Notes: a model not told the origin generated them from the letters alone. A stretch of 64,000 bases of DNA from Wuchereria bancrofti (GCA_005281725.1 SSBO01000009.1:4104163-4168162); one strand, 5' to 3'. Numbered from the stretch's first letter, positions 1 to 14,800 are shown. Program-made: numbers and translations.

Positions 1-2
1 CG

Positions 3-396
3 ACAAAATCAGATGTGTTCAGTTATGGGATATTACTATGTGAAGTGTTTACAAATGGTGCGGAACCGTACTGTGGGATGACGGTCGCTGAAGTTATTAT
101 TAATGTAAGTCTTATTTCAATCACGAAAAGCCACAAAGTTCAAATTCTTTTTTTTTTTCTAAAAAAAGTGTAAAAGATAAAAATCGAACTACTTGTTCAC
201 TAATTCCTGTTATTGGTTGTTTGAAAATTGAAAAATTTAGGTGAAGGACGGATACCGAATACCATCGCCGGATGCGATGCCAAATCGGTTACAGACTTTG
301 CAACGAAACTGCTTTGCAACGGAAGCCTCAAAACGATGGTCAATGGTACAAATCCGAAGAGAAATCGAAATGATTTGTTTACAATTTCAGGATTAA
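3..396 (+). CDS. Fer-like non-receptor tyrosine kinase, C-terminal end (partial)
   Basis: Last two exons, 3-104 and 241-396, of a protein tyrosine kinase that begins before the window. The junction is in phase (GTAAGT donor, TTTAG acceptor). The 85 residues cover kinase subdomains IX to [18 protein letters not shown] is the helix-F region with the invariant Asp of SDVxSx[12 protein letters not shown] follows, and the Cys...Arg-Trp pair ([11 protein letters not shown]) is the structural Arg of subdomain XI. It ends about 11 residues after that helix, with no C-terminal regulatory tail. The short form and the AEPYxGM pattern fit the nematode Fer/Fes-like SH2-kinase group, but the SH2 domain is outside the window, so the subfamily is an inference. 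An AATAAA poly(A) signal lies at 474-479, 78 bases after the stop. Confidence 0.85.
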
Positions 397-2877
397 ACTT
401 CTAAGTACTAAGTAAAAGCCATTGAATTGTTCTGTCGCTAACGGAACGGCACACTATTCCATCTAGTTTTTGGAATAAAATCTTCTATAACTTTCGCTCT
501 CATTCATCTCATTTCATCACTATTAATTGATCGATATTGTCGATTGAAATTTAATAAGGGCTAGTATAATTTGAAGATTATGCCATTGCGTTTAATTAAA
601 TAAATCAACACTAAGGAAATCCAGATACCCTACCAAATCAGAAGATCCTCTTATACATCATCTATAAAATAGTATTGAAGTAGGTCACGTACGTCATCGC
701 CACACCCACCTTCGAGCTAGGATGTTAGCATTGCATTGCGTACCCGTCGGCATAAATGAGTAACAAATCTTCAAGTCTGATTATGGAAACGAGTTTCAGT
801 AGCCCAGCAATGCAAGCCAAAAACTTTTTTACAGCAACGTCGGTTTACCTGGATAAGTGCTTCCCTGTACCTTGGCACCATCGATGAGTGTTCGTCCTTC
901 CACTCCACTAACGACAGTCACCGTTCACATAACTTTGTCATCCACTCAAAGTATCGTTATACGCAATATGATGAAGGGAAACATGTGGATAAATCATCGC
1001 ATGACTATGATCACATTATCCTCTCTCTTCCCTTACATCATTTCCATCCAATCCATTACTCTCTCTTTACGATTTGCGCCATTTCACACAATCTTTACAT
1101 CATTCCACTTCCCAACGATCATCCCATACTTCCTTGTTATATAATTAAGCAATCTCCACTGTTCCTACACACATCTCTTACTTCTTTCATACTTTTACCT
1201 TGTTATTTATGTGTAAAGAGCTCAATTATGCTAATAATTATGGTAAAGTCCACTGTGTACTGCTGGACTGTTATCTCATCACAGACGTCAAATTGATCAA
1301 AAGGTAGGGGAGGAATAGATTCTGTGGCGATATCTGTTTTCCTTCAAATTTACATCCCATTTGGTTTGCTCTTCTATCTTTCACTTTCTTATCATAGCAT
1401 TCAAAGAGAACTGCGCCATGTTGTTATTAATTAATAGTTTCTCAAATTCAAAAATTTTCCAAACAGAAAGAGGCATAAATGAGTAACAACTGGATGTGTA
1501 ATAATGATTTTCGTCCTTAGCGTCGAATAGCTTTTATGTAATGATATAAATGTCAATTCACTTTAGCATTTGTACTTGGGTAGCTGTCTACCAACTTTTC
1601 GGTTCTGATCAAACGAAGTTTTTAATTATGATAGCATCATTTTTGTTGAATTTTTTGTTATGTTCCAAATAATTTGGACAATCTCTTATTCTTTGCTTCA
1701 GTGGAAAAGCTTGTGATTTGTTGCAAGAAGTGAAATTAAGCAAAACAAGCATATAAATATCAAATTTCTAATAAGATATTTTGTTGTATAAACAGTATTT
1801 AATTTTTTACAAATTATGTATGAAAACGAACTCTTCCTGCTAAAACGATACGATTCTTCCCACTCTTTCCTTCTCCTCGCATTTTACCAAACTTTCAGTT
1901 TTGGCTAAGAACTCAGTTAGCTTTCTGAACATCTCTGCCGATAATATAAAAGACTGCACACAGCATGCAAAAAAAAACAGTTCAAATTTTCTTTAGTTTA
2001 GGTTTATACTGCCTCTATCTTCAAGTAATTTGAGGCGTTAAGCAATAAAACAGCAGAAAGTTATTCAGGAAAGGAAAAAATAAAAGTGCTTTTAATGGAA
2101 TGGAAACTCATGAGCACATAGCAAATGATATTAAATCAGTATCTTGCTTGAAAGAATTTTAGCAATATCAGTTTGTTGCAATCATACAACATACGTTGGA
2201 CGAAATCAAAAAAATCCTTTTTTTTTAAAATCTGTTTTGAATTTCTATAATGTGACCTTCAAATTCTTTTCACGATTAGTTGTTTTGTGAAGAATTTTGG
2301 AATTTTTTGAGATTAAGTATTAATTCAGTTTTCTGGCTTCACTATTCGTAGGATTTCTGATGTATAGTATGTTATTGATACTTTTTGGTAGCAGGTTAAA
2401 ACGACGAGTTATTGATCATAAGGTAGGAATTGCTATTTACCTTTACATTTACAATGGTTGGTTTTAAATGTTACCCTTAGTTATTTGAGCTCAAGTGGCG
2501 CAAAAGCAACCAGTTGCACTGCTCAAATTTGAATTATAACAAGGCAGATTAGGTCTTCGATATTCCCTGCACAAATGTTTTGTCAACAGTGCGGTTTTGC
2601 TGGTAATCCCTGTAAATTCATCAAATAAATTTCAGTGAAATCATAAGCTAATAGGTTGAGAAATATTTCATATCACATTCCATCCACTTATTTTATGCTG
2701 TTTATCAGTTATTAACTGCAACAAAACAAAAGCTATCGGTTTCTTTTGTACTTGTGGTTTATTTACTGCTTGTATTGAAACAGGATGTGAATTTCAATTC
2801 TTTGATCTGTAAGTCAGTATATTAGCGCTCAGAATGTTGTAAAAAATTTCAGACGCTTTGTTTGTAAAATTTTTTAG
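397..2877. other. Intergenic region between kinase and alsin genes
   Basis: Kinase 3' UTR (AATAAA at 474-479), then AT-rich sequence with no coding exon that I can support. Short open frames on the plus strand at 857-1296 are low in complexity and have no splice context. A 17-base word, GCATAAATGAGTAACAA, occurs at about 750 and again at about 1484. The alsin promoter presumably lies in the distal part. The region ends at a TTTTTTAG acceptor (2876-2877), 11 bases before the alsin ATG, a plausible spliced-leader site. Confidence 0.6.
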
Positions 2878-2888
2878 GAATATATTGA

Positions 2889-5800
2889 ATGAGATTGGTA
2901 TTTACTTCCTGGGAGTCTGAATCTGAAGAAATTTATAAAGGATGGAAAATACTTGCAGATTCAACAGTTTTAACTTCAAGGGACGTCGTGATTTATCACG
3001 GTGACATTCTTGCTTTAGAGGATGGCACTGTAGTACGTTTTTCATGTTGTTTTCTTATAGGCTTATAGCAGTAATTCATTGATTTAATTAGCTAGCCTAG
3101 GTTATGTTATTGCTAAAAACGTTTTTTGTTCTTCAAACAAAAACGTTAAACTCAAAGTCGGAAAATAATTTGCTGTTGTTTATCTTGCTAGCTTTCCCTT
3201 ATGAAACTTCGATTTGCAGTACATGTATACGTTATCTGGCACCAAGAAGCCGTATCTATCCGAAACTTCGTTTTCTTTATCTCGTTTCATCTCATTCCAT
3301 GCTGCCTATGAAAAATTATTTTTGGTAAGTGAGGAAGGTCGTCTTTTCGGTTGTGGGCATACTACGTACGGTGAATGTGGCGTGATTTCTCCAAATCCCA
3401 TTGAATCGTTGCGGGAAATTGAGTTGGTCACACCACCAGCTGTTTGCCCTCATGGATCTTCGGTTACTACTGCAGAGTAAGGGATTTTTCAATTTTGTAC
3501 GAATCTTTTGAATAAATGCAACAGCAAAAATTTGAACACTTGTATAATTATAAATTTACAGTTGTGCTTTATTTTCAATTTATTTTTCGCTCTCCTCATT
3601 TCTGCGAAAAAAGTAATCTCTTCTTCAATAAAAGGAAGGAAATTTTTCTTCCTTCAATTTTTATCTAAGTGGACAAGAAGTTGTGTAATATTCAACCAAA
3701 TTTTTTTTTTTTTCAAAATAGAATTTTCTATCTTTTACTATCCCTAGTTTTTTTATTCTTAGTTTCAGTTTAGGTCATTGAAGGTGATGCTTGTTCGAAC
3801 GTCCATGTCAGAAGTTTGCCTTATTGATTTCCATGGTCAGTTATGGAAATACGGTGGTGGACGATTAGAATTTGATTCACTTGGACGCATTCAAGTGCGA
3901 CCTCTACAAATTGCGTCAAGACGCAAAGTTTTGCAGTTGTGTGCCGGAAGGTTTAAATATTTTTCAAACACATTTTGTTTATAAAACTTTGTTCATTGTG
4001 TTTTCATGAAATCTTTTTAGGGAACACTTTGTCTGTCTAGCAGTCCCTTTGACTGATGAAAATAATGATGCAGATGCTAAAAATTCACCAACTCTGGGGA
4101 TTCAGAGGTCGAACAAATGTGAAAAATGTCGAGATGAATATGAGCTACGGCTGAGTACATTAATGCATATGGCTGATGAGGTTACGGCCATTTTTTCATT
4201 TGTTTAATTTAGCTTATTGCTAAGCTTGGACTCTACAGTTTTTTTTGTCAGATTTGAAAAAAAATTTTTTTGAAGAGAAGTATTGCTTTCGAAATGATCA
4301 TCTCATTTTAGTAAAACAACTTTCAGAAACCTCTTTCATGGTCATCAATACTGAAGTATTACTTTATTTTGTTTTAAATAGAATTTTTAAACTGTCAGCA
4401 TCAAAAGATAAAAACTTTTTTAGAAAAATAAATCACGAGTTTCATTTGCAAGCTGTGAGGAATTGGCTGTGAAAACAAGTTTTCATAGTCCATGTTTATC
4501 TCTGGATACTGATAATAGGTAATCACTTTTTCAGACTTTAGGGGCTGAATTTTATTCTTTAAATTCTATAACGAGGACTGTAAAGAGGACATATCTGCTA
4601 TCAGCAGTTTATTCTAAATTAACACCTATGCTTTCAGTTCAAGAGAACACCAAATACTTCCATTCTGTGGTTCATCACGTGCAACTAAAACCGCAATTGT
4701 AAAGTCGGGCAAAGAAACTTCGTTTGATGAATTTGAAATGGCGGAAATGAAAAATATTAATGTTCGGGGTGGACTTAGAAAAAATTCGATATCTGTTTTA
4801 GCAGACAATCTACTTGGTATGTATTACATGCAAAATACAGATAAGAGTTTAATATTAGCCCACATCTGAGTAATGAGAAGTAACTCATCACTCAAGCAAT
4901 GTGTATTAAATATATTTTTCCATTTGTTAAAGAGTTGAAAATAGTTAAGATAATTGCTCTTAACATAGTGAACTGTTTTTTGAGTATAGAATTTCTTGAG
5001 AAGAAAAAGAACTTTTCCGAAAAATTATCTTTCGTCGACTTGACATTTCCATAATGACGTCTTTTTTTCTTATTTTTGCACTTGTCATCAAAGTGGTTTC
5101 ATCTGTTTCATGTGTTTTTAGATATAGAAGACTCATCATCAACTAATGGCAGTCCTTCACAATCAGATGGAAAAATCTCACTCACCGGTTTACATGATGA
5201 TTCGGACTTATTACCAGAAATTTGGACATGGGGCGCTAATGCAAAAGGCCAGTTGGGACATGGTGATTTGACAGTGAGGTATTAAAATTTTCCATAAACT
5301 GTTTTAAGTATACCATTAATTCTCTTTTTTGATTTTTGATTTTATTCCAGGAGGGTTCCATTCAAAGTAGTCGATTTATGTAGCATGTACTGTATCAAAG
5401 TGGCAGCAGGGGACGATCATACTATAGCACTTACGGGAACTGGCAAGGTGGTTAATATTTTTCAGATTGCTATCAATATCCACTTATTGTCTTCTGATTA
5501 AAGCAATTTTTTGTTGATAATTTCCAAAAAATTTGGTAGGATTATAGATGTTATAGAAAATTAATGTTCTGATTTTGTTATTTTACTCAGTTTCAGAGAG
5601 CATTTCACCAAACTGATGAAAATTTTTTAGTTGTATGTGTGGGGATCAAACAGTGATGGACAGCTAAAACAAGCAAAATTGTCATATGTAACGAAGCCAA
5701 CGCTTTTTAAAGTTAATTTTATTGGTTTTAGCGGTTTTTAGAGTAAAAAAGGAGTGTCTTCTATCATTTTGCTGGTAATGATTGCACAAATTTTTGTCTC

Positions 5801-8800
5801 TGTCAGATAATGTTTGTATTTCCAAATGTAACTTCTCTTAAAGGAAAATGCAATTTAGAGTTTACACATTCGATGTGTATTTTTTTTTTTTTTTTGTTGA
5901 TTTTTTAGGTTGGAAGCCATTCTTTTATTTTGGATGCATTCGCAAGCGGTTGTCAGACAGGTGTTATTGTTGGCGGCATGGCAAATTCTGCCATGCTTTA
6001 TCTCTGCGGAAGCAACACTGCGGACCAATCACCACAGTCACTATCACTACCAAAAGAGGTACCTTTTCTGCTTTTTTTTATTTTTATTCCCAGTTTACTT
6101 ATTTTTTTTTTTTTATTTTATTCCCAGTTATTTTTTATTTTTATTCCCAGTTATAAATTCTTATTTTATACTTATAAATCTTGCATAAATACGACTTGCT
6201 TTTGCACGATTTATTTTCAATACAAGATTATAGGTTACTGGAAATTTATATTCGTTTGAAGTTCTTTTATCTTTCTAGTTGCACATTAGACAACAACATT
6301 TTTCTTGAGGAAAGAGACGATGTATTGTAGATTGGCTGGCCGGGTTGGATTTTGATTGCAAATAAGAACATTGTAGTTGGGGCACATGAATCAACAGCTG
6401 ACATCGATAAACATTTTCTACATGTGTTCGTTTTCTTTCGATATGCGGAATTTATGCAGCGGATTTGTCAAGTGTGCCAAAAAATCCATGAAAGAAGTAA
6501 TATATCTTCTTGAATTTTTAAATTAAACTGTGAAGTCTGATATTATTTTCCAAAAAATTTCTGGAGGATAATTTTAACTATCATTTTTAGGTTATGCCGT
6601 AAATAATCCATCTTTGTCAAAACTACTAAATAAGCTCACTTTATCATCGACAAGATATTCAACACGCATGTTCAGGTTGATTTTTAATTGAATGTTGTTT
6701 ACATTCATACAGTTCAAAGCGAGTTCTTGAGCAAGCAAACAATATCACTTTGTTTCATAATTTCAGCCAGTGTTTTTTAAGTGGACAATTGGACTCATTT
6801 TTACTTTAAAAGCTACTGAGTTGTTTATAATATGTGCTTTCTTGTACTTTTTAGATTAATGAACATGATGCATGACAATTTTTGCAATACAGCCCATCTA
6901 TCGATTGGAAAAACCTTGAAAACTTACATAAAGAAATACTTGTTGAATGCTCTTTTCCAGTTTCATGCAGATTTTGTAGAGTGTCTTGCTTATGGATGTT
7001 TTACTGAGTTCGATGTTAGGTATGGCTTTTCAATATTCATGATAATATAATGAACACATAGGTAAGAATTATAGTAAATTTACTTATTTTCATTGTGCAC
7101 TTCTAGTTCGTGTATTTGAGTTTTTTTTTTGTTTATTTAAATATTTTTTTAACGTTTGCTAAGGCTTTACTGCACATCTGCTTGCAGTCATTTGCTCATT
7201 AATTATTTTGTGTTTCATTACCAGTTTATAAATTTGCATGTAAGTTATTTAAACAGTTGAACTATCTACACATTTCTGGCAGTATGAATCAGTCTCAATC
7301 GTATTCTTTCCTGATAGTAAACGAAATAAGCCAGCTGTCATCATAGTGAAAAGTTCAATGACGCGGTACTGTCAACTGATTGTGAAATGTATTATTATAT
7401 CAAGAAAAGATTGAGATCAACGTCTCATTAATTGATTTCAAGAACTTTTTAAAAATATTTGTTTAAGTAGAAACATGATAAGAGTAGGAAAATTTCTAGA
7501 GCATAAAAAGATTTTTTCTATTTTATTAGTAAAAATTGAACTTTACTTGGTATTTACCTAGTAATGGAATCTTTTCAGTACTACTGTTTCAGTTTATTTT
7601 TTTGTTTTATTTTTGAAATATCTTAGTTTAAATGATTGCGATTTTTCAACTGTCAGTGAATTCTCACTATCCAAATGTTCATCTTTTTGGAGTTCCACTT
7701 CATTTAACACTATGTACGCTTTAGTTGCAAATGCTAACACTTCATAGGGAAGAAAACAACTTTTTCATGCGTGTGAAACTCAAATTTACTGTCACAATGT
7801 TTAATTTATTAAACCTCATCTAATCAACACTCTTTCGGATTTTTTTTGCACATTTTTTATTAAAATATAAAGAAAAGGTTCGAAGCATTGGAAATTCTTT
7901 TCTCATAAAAGTTTTCTAAAAATCTTTTCTTGATGTTTTTTGCTAGATTTTTTTGACATAATTGAGTCACTAAGTCAAACTTTTTACAAATCATCGATGA
8001 CAGTATTATAGGAAAAATGGTTGAAAAAAAAAACTATTTCTACATAAAGAAGAAAAAAAACTGCAAAAATAATTACATATTGAATATTTTTGTAGAAGTT
8101 TTTTTTACATTTTTTGAAATTCGTTATTAAAATGTTCTCACTGCTGGAATAATCAATAGCAAAAAAAGTAAATTTATACAGAGATGAAATCCATCGAACT
8201 GATTGGGACGATATTGTCGCTGCCATCAGTAGGTATGATTTTCAACTTTAAAATTTTCTTACAGACATAGAAGATGTGGTGAAAGCGATGGTTATAGTTA
8301 ACTGCAATTCGTTTCAGTTTTTGTACTTTTCAAGAAGTTTAGTACGAATTTTTCTTAGGAAATAGCTATGCTTTTGTTCTGTATGTTAAGAAAAAAGTAT
8401 GCATTCAGCTGTAAAAACCGGAAGAAAAGTTATATGTTATGTTAGAAAAGCCATTTGCTTTTGCACACATATGTGTTTAAGTTTTCAACTTCAAAAAAAA
8501 CTTTTTTTTTGGGAATTTAATCTCTTTTTGAAATTTAAATTTTCAACTTCAGCTTTTGGGGTTATCTATTATAGCTTCGGTGTAATAAACTGAACTCGTA
8601 TATATTTTTTTTTATTTTGGGAGCTATTGCATTTTCTCATACGATTAAGAGAAATTCTCTTTTTCGAAATTTCCACGCCCCTATACTGAAAAGAGAAAAT
8701 TATTTTTCCTCGAATCATAATTTTACCAGGTGTTACATGTGAAGAACATTGGGTTTTTTTTTACTTTTCAGTAACCATTCCGCTCTGTGTATGTTGGCTG

Positions 8801-11800
8801 ATGGAAAACTGCCTTGATTTTTCATGATGTAAAGCTTTCACGGAATTTTTTGGTGTTGAAAGTCACGTCATTTTAGTGAAGAGCTAGAGGAGGAAATAAA
8901 CAAAATGTCCTTCTGCTATGATGTTGGAAGAAATAGTCAAGATATTCATTTGCGGCGGTTGTTTCAACTAGCTTTCAGTTGTCCATGCAAACTTGCCGAT
9001 CTGATTGGAATTGGTGACATCTTAGAGGTAAGCATAGGTTTTAGTATTAAGGCTATAGTAATGATATCGTTTAGAACAAATAACATGGCCATACAGTGCC
9101 ACGGTAGTTGCAGTACGTAAGGAATACAAACAACATTTCTTATTTCTTGATTCATAAATATCAACATCACAAAAACGCGCACAGCACTGCGATATTAATT
9201 AGGTATGTAGGAGTGTTTTAGAATTGTAGTACAAAGACAAAGCTGAAATCTTTTGATTTTGCGTCTTCATCAGAGTATGAATGATAGTTTGTTATTATTC
9301 CGAAACGGTGGGCAAAATTAAAGCAATTGCATTTAATTTATCTGTTTTCATATTTTTGTATGAGTTAAACCATTCGCTCTGATCTTTATTCGTTTTTGCT
9401 AAATCATGTCTTTTTGCTCTTGATGACGGAATTAAGCGTGCATGATAGATTTCAGTATCCTTGTATTATCTTTGTTCACAAATAATTTCTTATTCTGACA
9501 AAGACAAGTTGTGTTCAATTAACTGTAAAACAGATGAATTATTTACAAATAACAAAGAAATACACAACGACTTTTTCATCTATTAATAGCAATTCTTAAT
9601 TTGACTTCTGGGATTTTGAAGCAAATTTAAAGAATTTATGTCTGCACTTTAAGCAAAAAAAGTAAAATAAGAACAAAAATGGAAAGAAATGCAGTTAATT
9701 TAAAATATTGTTCATTTCGGGATTTAAATTTATGCTACAGAGATTCAAAATTCGAATAGTGGTAATAAGGGACATGTCATAGAAAATATGGTAAGAAATT
9801 CAGTGCTAGATGGTGGTAAGTTAAATAAAAGTATTTTCTTTACAAAAAAAAGCTCGTTAACAGAGATAACTCGAGATGATACTTCGATAAGTTAGTTACA
9901 TGATGAGATTTCAGATGAGTGATTTGTTTAAATCTTTCATAATATTTTATACTCTTCTAGCTTTACTGTATTTATTGATTATATTGAAAAATTTTTGACT
10001 CGCCATGCGAGTTACACACTGAATAAGCTTACTGTCAATAACTATACTCATTCAGACTAATTTATGGTTTACTCTTTACTTTATCAATAAAACCAAACAA
10101 CTGTAATTTTTTTTTGCATATTTAATTTCATTAAATTTCACTAAGTAAGAGAATTCTACTTATCTTGAAACTTTCAATTTTTTAACTGATGTTTAAACTA
10201 CCTCTTCATACTTAATTGTTTAAGCAAATCTCTAATTAAAACGTTTTCGATTTTGCTGTGAATATTTCGATATAGGGAGGATAAATCCTCCATATAATAG
10301 AAAAACACGCAAATGGATATAAATAGTATAGCTTAAAAAACGTTTAACAGTTTTCGATTTGTTAAATGAATGTAAATCTTTCCCTAGTTAACCAATCAGT
10401 TTGTAAAAAACCTCGCGAATGACTCATTTCATTCATAAATTGTTTGGTACACTGGCAACAGATGGTACATACCATACCGATCGGATAACCTTTATGAGCC
10501 ACACAGCCATTCATCTGAACAAAGATTTGTTCGCATTCTTCATTCGAAGTACCTTTTTCCTTGTTAATCAATAAACTACCATCGTTTGGGTATGGTCCAT
10601 GGCATGAGGTTAGTCGACATGTCGGTGCTTTGATCTGAAACCTGACATATTGAGACACTCTACCGTTATTCAAATAACATAAGGAAATTTGTTTAAATAA
10701 ACCGATTAATAATAGTAAATCAGTGATCAATTTTATGCTCAATAAATTAGATTGAAATTAGATATTCAATAAATTGGATGTTCTTCCACGTTATTTTTTG
10801 TTTTCATGGATTTCTCGAAGATGCACACACTCGTGCTATCATGTTGAGTCGTATCATGGTGGCTAAGATTGTTATGAGTGATGAATTTGGTGATTTTTTT
10901 CTCTAGTTGATTAAGCTATAAGTCATTACTTGAAGCTAAGAAGTTGCGTGTGATTGACTGAAGAAGTGAATATATAATTATAAAAATCCCTTGAAGGAAC
11001 GGGAAATGCACTTTATTCAACCGGCACATTTGTTAAAAATTCAAAGAATGTTTCCGAATACCTAACTCTCTTGCCCTTTATTTTCTTTTGGAATGCAACA
11101 TCGTTTGTAAGTGAAATGTTTTGGTATGACGTCATATAAAGGCAGTCAGTGAGAATTGAAATCAGTTTTTTCATTTTTTAATGTGGTGATTTCTTAGGGA
11201 CAAGTATCACTAATATTAATTGAATGTTACTGATGAAGTATATGAAAGTGTCACAACAAGATGACATCAGTAAGACTAATTTGTATGTCACGACTTTCGA
11301 AATTGGGCATATGCTAGACCTGTTGTCCTAAAAAATTGATATTTCTGATATGGAACTAATCAGGTCAAACCAAACCTTTTCGAAGTGTGCTCCATGTAAG
11401 TAGTAATGAGCTGGATTGCTGATAGTTCCTGATTCTGACATACCTCCATCATTCCTCTTGAAGTTATCTGGATGTGGTACTGAACTAACCCGGACCAGTA
11501 ATTGGTCGCCGTAGATCCTACCATTTCCTGAATTCGTTGGCATTCTTAAATCCTCATTTTCAAACCACATTTTACTGCTTACTGGTAACTTTGCAGACGG
11601 CGGATATGCCGTCATTGGCGGGTAATCTGGCTCTGAAACAGAGTGTTGGAACTTTCTTCAGTAAGTCATATTTTAATTACTTTGTTTTGGAAGGCAAGAG
11701 TAATAATTGTTGTTCCCAATGTTTGGACTTAACGAATCAAATGATTTTAATTGCAGCTTGTAAATCGCTGTTATTAACTTAAGCTTATGACCGATAAAGG

Positions 11801-14800
11801 GCAAAGGAAGCTGCTTGGACTTCGAAAAAACATATTTCAATAATTTTCTGGAGAATAATTATACCCATATTCTATAAATAGATTTACCAACTTGCAGGTA
11901 ACCAAAAAATGCCTTCTAATCATTGTTTGCTTTTTATTTTATTTGGGAAACTTTATCTTTAGTTAGTAATAATGCAGTTTCCATGCATGAAGTTCCCATA
12001 CATAAATTTCTGTAAATTAATTTCGACTACCGAAAGTTTCGGAAGATTTGGCGCATCCAACTGTAAAATCAGTAATTTAATTTATTACTTTTTAACTCAC
12101 TGTTCTTACAATTTCGTTTTCTTGATTAAGTTAACTCATAAATATGATAAAATAATACCGACGAAATAACACATACCCGCCGGCGGATAGTAGCCAAGAT
12201 TACTTTTTGTAGAACGAGGGGAAAGGGTATCAGATGTAACGGAAGACGTCAACAGAAATGTTCTGAGAGCAACAATAGTCAACAGAGAAGTGAAAGTGGA
12301 CATCTTACAGTGACTCAGTTTTCTTGAAGACTAAAGCTGTCTTCAACAACGTAACAAACCAGATGAGTCAAATGGAATTTCTAAGTACTCTTTATTTATA
12401 GAATAATTTCAGGTTTTTTTTTTCTGAGAGGCGGAACTACCCTTTTTGATTGCAGCAGATGCCCAGTTTGGCAAATTCCGTTGTATCTCTCCTCTCCTTA
12501 ATAGTATTGCCATTGATTTCTTGAAATTTCGATCAAAAAAATGAAGAAAGGATCAGTGTAGGACAATGAAATAGCAATTTAAAGAAAAGTGAAATTGACA
12601 TTTTAACCACAAAGTTTTGCTTTTTTTGGATTTTCCCGATAAAAGAAAGTGAGAAAATATAAGGAGTATTGGGATAAATAATTTCGAATAGAAATTTCAA
12701 ATGCGGTTTACTTTTTTTGGAAGTAACCATATTTCTGCTTTAAATTAATGATGAATTATTTGATTCGTTGACATGAAAAGTTCTGCATCACGTAGAACAT
12801 TCTAGGGATTTCTTTTTCTCAGCTTAATACATATAAGTAGTAGCATTTTGTGTGCACTTTTATTTTTTATGCCAAGGTTCAAAATTTTTGTTTAAATTTA
12901 ATTTTTATTTAAGTCGGTTTTAAATTTAAATTTCATTCTTTGATTTTTTTGAATTATAATGGAAAAGTTTTTTTGAGTCACAATGAAAAAACGATAATTT
13001 TTTCACATTATTATAAATTTTTGTAAACTAATTACTGTTTCAAATGCTGGTGTAAGTGAGCTTTCTTACTTAGAGTACTTAACAAATGCATAATTATCTT
13101 GAAGTTACTCACTCATTCATGTTTGTAAGGACATGAATTGTGCCGTCACTAATATTGTTCTCAGTTATCCTAATCACTGAAATTATTCCACAATTTTTCC
13201 TTTACTATACTTAATATTTGGCAAGAGTGGTAAAATTCTTTTCCAACATCGGAAAAACCGAATGTACATTTGCAATACAAGTTGGAAACATATCTCAAAC
13301 TTCAAATCATTGATGATATTCTAAAATTTTCGAGACTTTTCTTGAAGATTTATTTGAAAATTTTCGGGAATTTTCGTCGAATGTATTTAAGGTGTTATTC
13401 ATAAAATTAGAAAAAGGACGAAGTGAAAAATATGTATTTGAATATGTTACAATGAACTAGAATGATGAACTAAGATAAAACTGCCTTTCTGACATTATTA
13501 TTATTTACTGGGATCTTCTCAAAATTTTCAGGAAATTCTTCTTTCTTGATAGAAAATCAGATAAGACTAGTAAATAAAATGACGTATGCCTGAAAAATTT
13601 CAAGAATTTTTCAGGCCCACTACATAAGTCATTTTATTTATCAGTCAATTTATCTAATCATCAAGTAAACGGTGAAGGAATTAGTAAAGTGCAAGATCTG
13701 TTATCGGAATAAGAAGTACTAAAACACATTAATTATAATTTTGCTCGATCGACCAGCATAACAAAAAAGTATTAATAAATTAAAATAAATATGAGGAGAT
13801 CGTTATTGGTGATATAAGTAAAGAAATCTTCCTTTTTTTTAATTCATTTGATTCTCTTTTACTCTCTTATTATTTCTACTTTATATATATATATATCCTA
13901 TTATTCGTTATATGCTGCTTTTTCATATTTTTAGTTTATCTGGTATTTTAATGTTTTTCCGAAAAAATTAGGGAGAAACTGGTTTAAGTTTCTAAGCTTT
14001 CAAAAAAATCAGCAATCAACGAGTAGTATTAAGAGCACATATAGGTATTGATTGGTAAGGAATCATGGTTGCATTTGAATTTCGGAGTACGATTCTATCA
14101 GGAATAAAATTTCCTGCTGATTTTGCTAAATCTTTATCATAAATCAGGAGATGATTTGTCTTTATCACACATCAAATAAATATATTAATTAACCACTGAA
14201 AGGTCTGCAGAATTGTTACGAAAGTTCTTTTATCTGGTATTTGTGAAACTGGATAAAGTATCATTGATCGTTAAGATTTGTGATATACATTATGAAGTTC
14301 TTTATGCTCTCAGACCAGCGAGAAGGGTAATCAGTAGAATTTTGAATTATGCATGAATTAATTACTATAAAAGTTCAGCTACATTACTACACTCTTATAA
14401 AATTTAATCTTATCTGAACTAAAAGACATTGCTTCAGTAAGACTGATTGCTTCACTAATTTTGAATTTATCGAAGATTAGTTTAGTATAAAAAATAGAAA
14501 TCAGAAAATTTGTGTAGTATTCGAGAAATGTATTCTTTATGTTTGGTGTGAGAAGTCTGAACAAAAATTTTGCTATTTTATTTGCATAGCAACTATTTTC
14601 AAATTTTTGGTTAGATGCTCCGATATTATACATCGCTGAATAATATAGAAAAGTAAATAATAAATTTATGTTTTAACATGCTTTTAATTTCATAGTTTTG
14701 GAAAATATTTGCATAAGTGTATTATTTTCCCATTTTCCTAATCTGGAATTTGGAAGAGAACTTTTGGGACTGCTCTAATACCAAGCCTGTAATTTGCCAT

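Noticed and set aside
857..1296. Two overlapping plus-strand frames of about 95-103 codons
   Set aside because: They have biased Ser/Ile/Phe composition, overlap in two frames and show no motif or splice signals.
7672..7748. Open stretch after a GTCAG acceptor in the DH region of alsin
   Set aside because: No donor preserves the phase needed to link exons 6855-7019 and 8182-8232, which join correctly without it.
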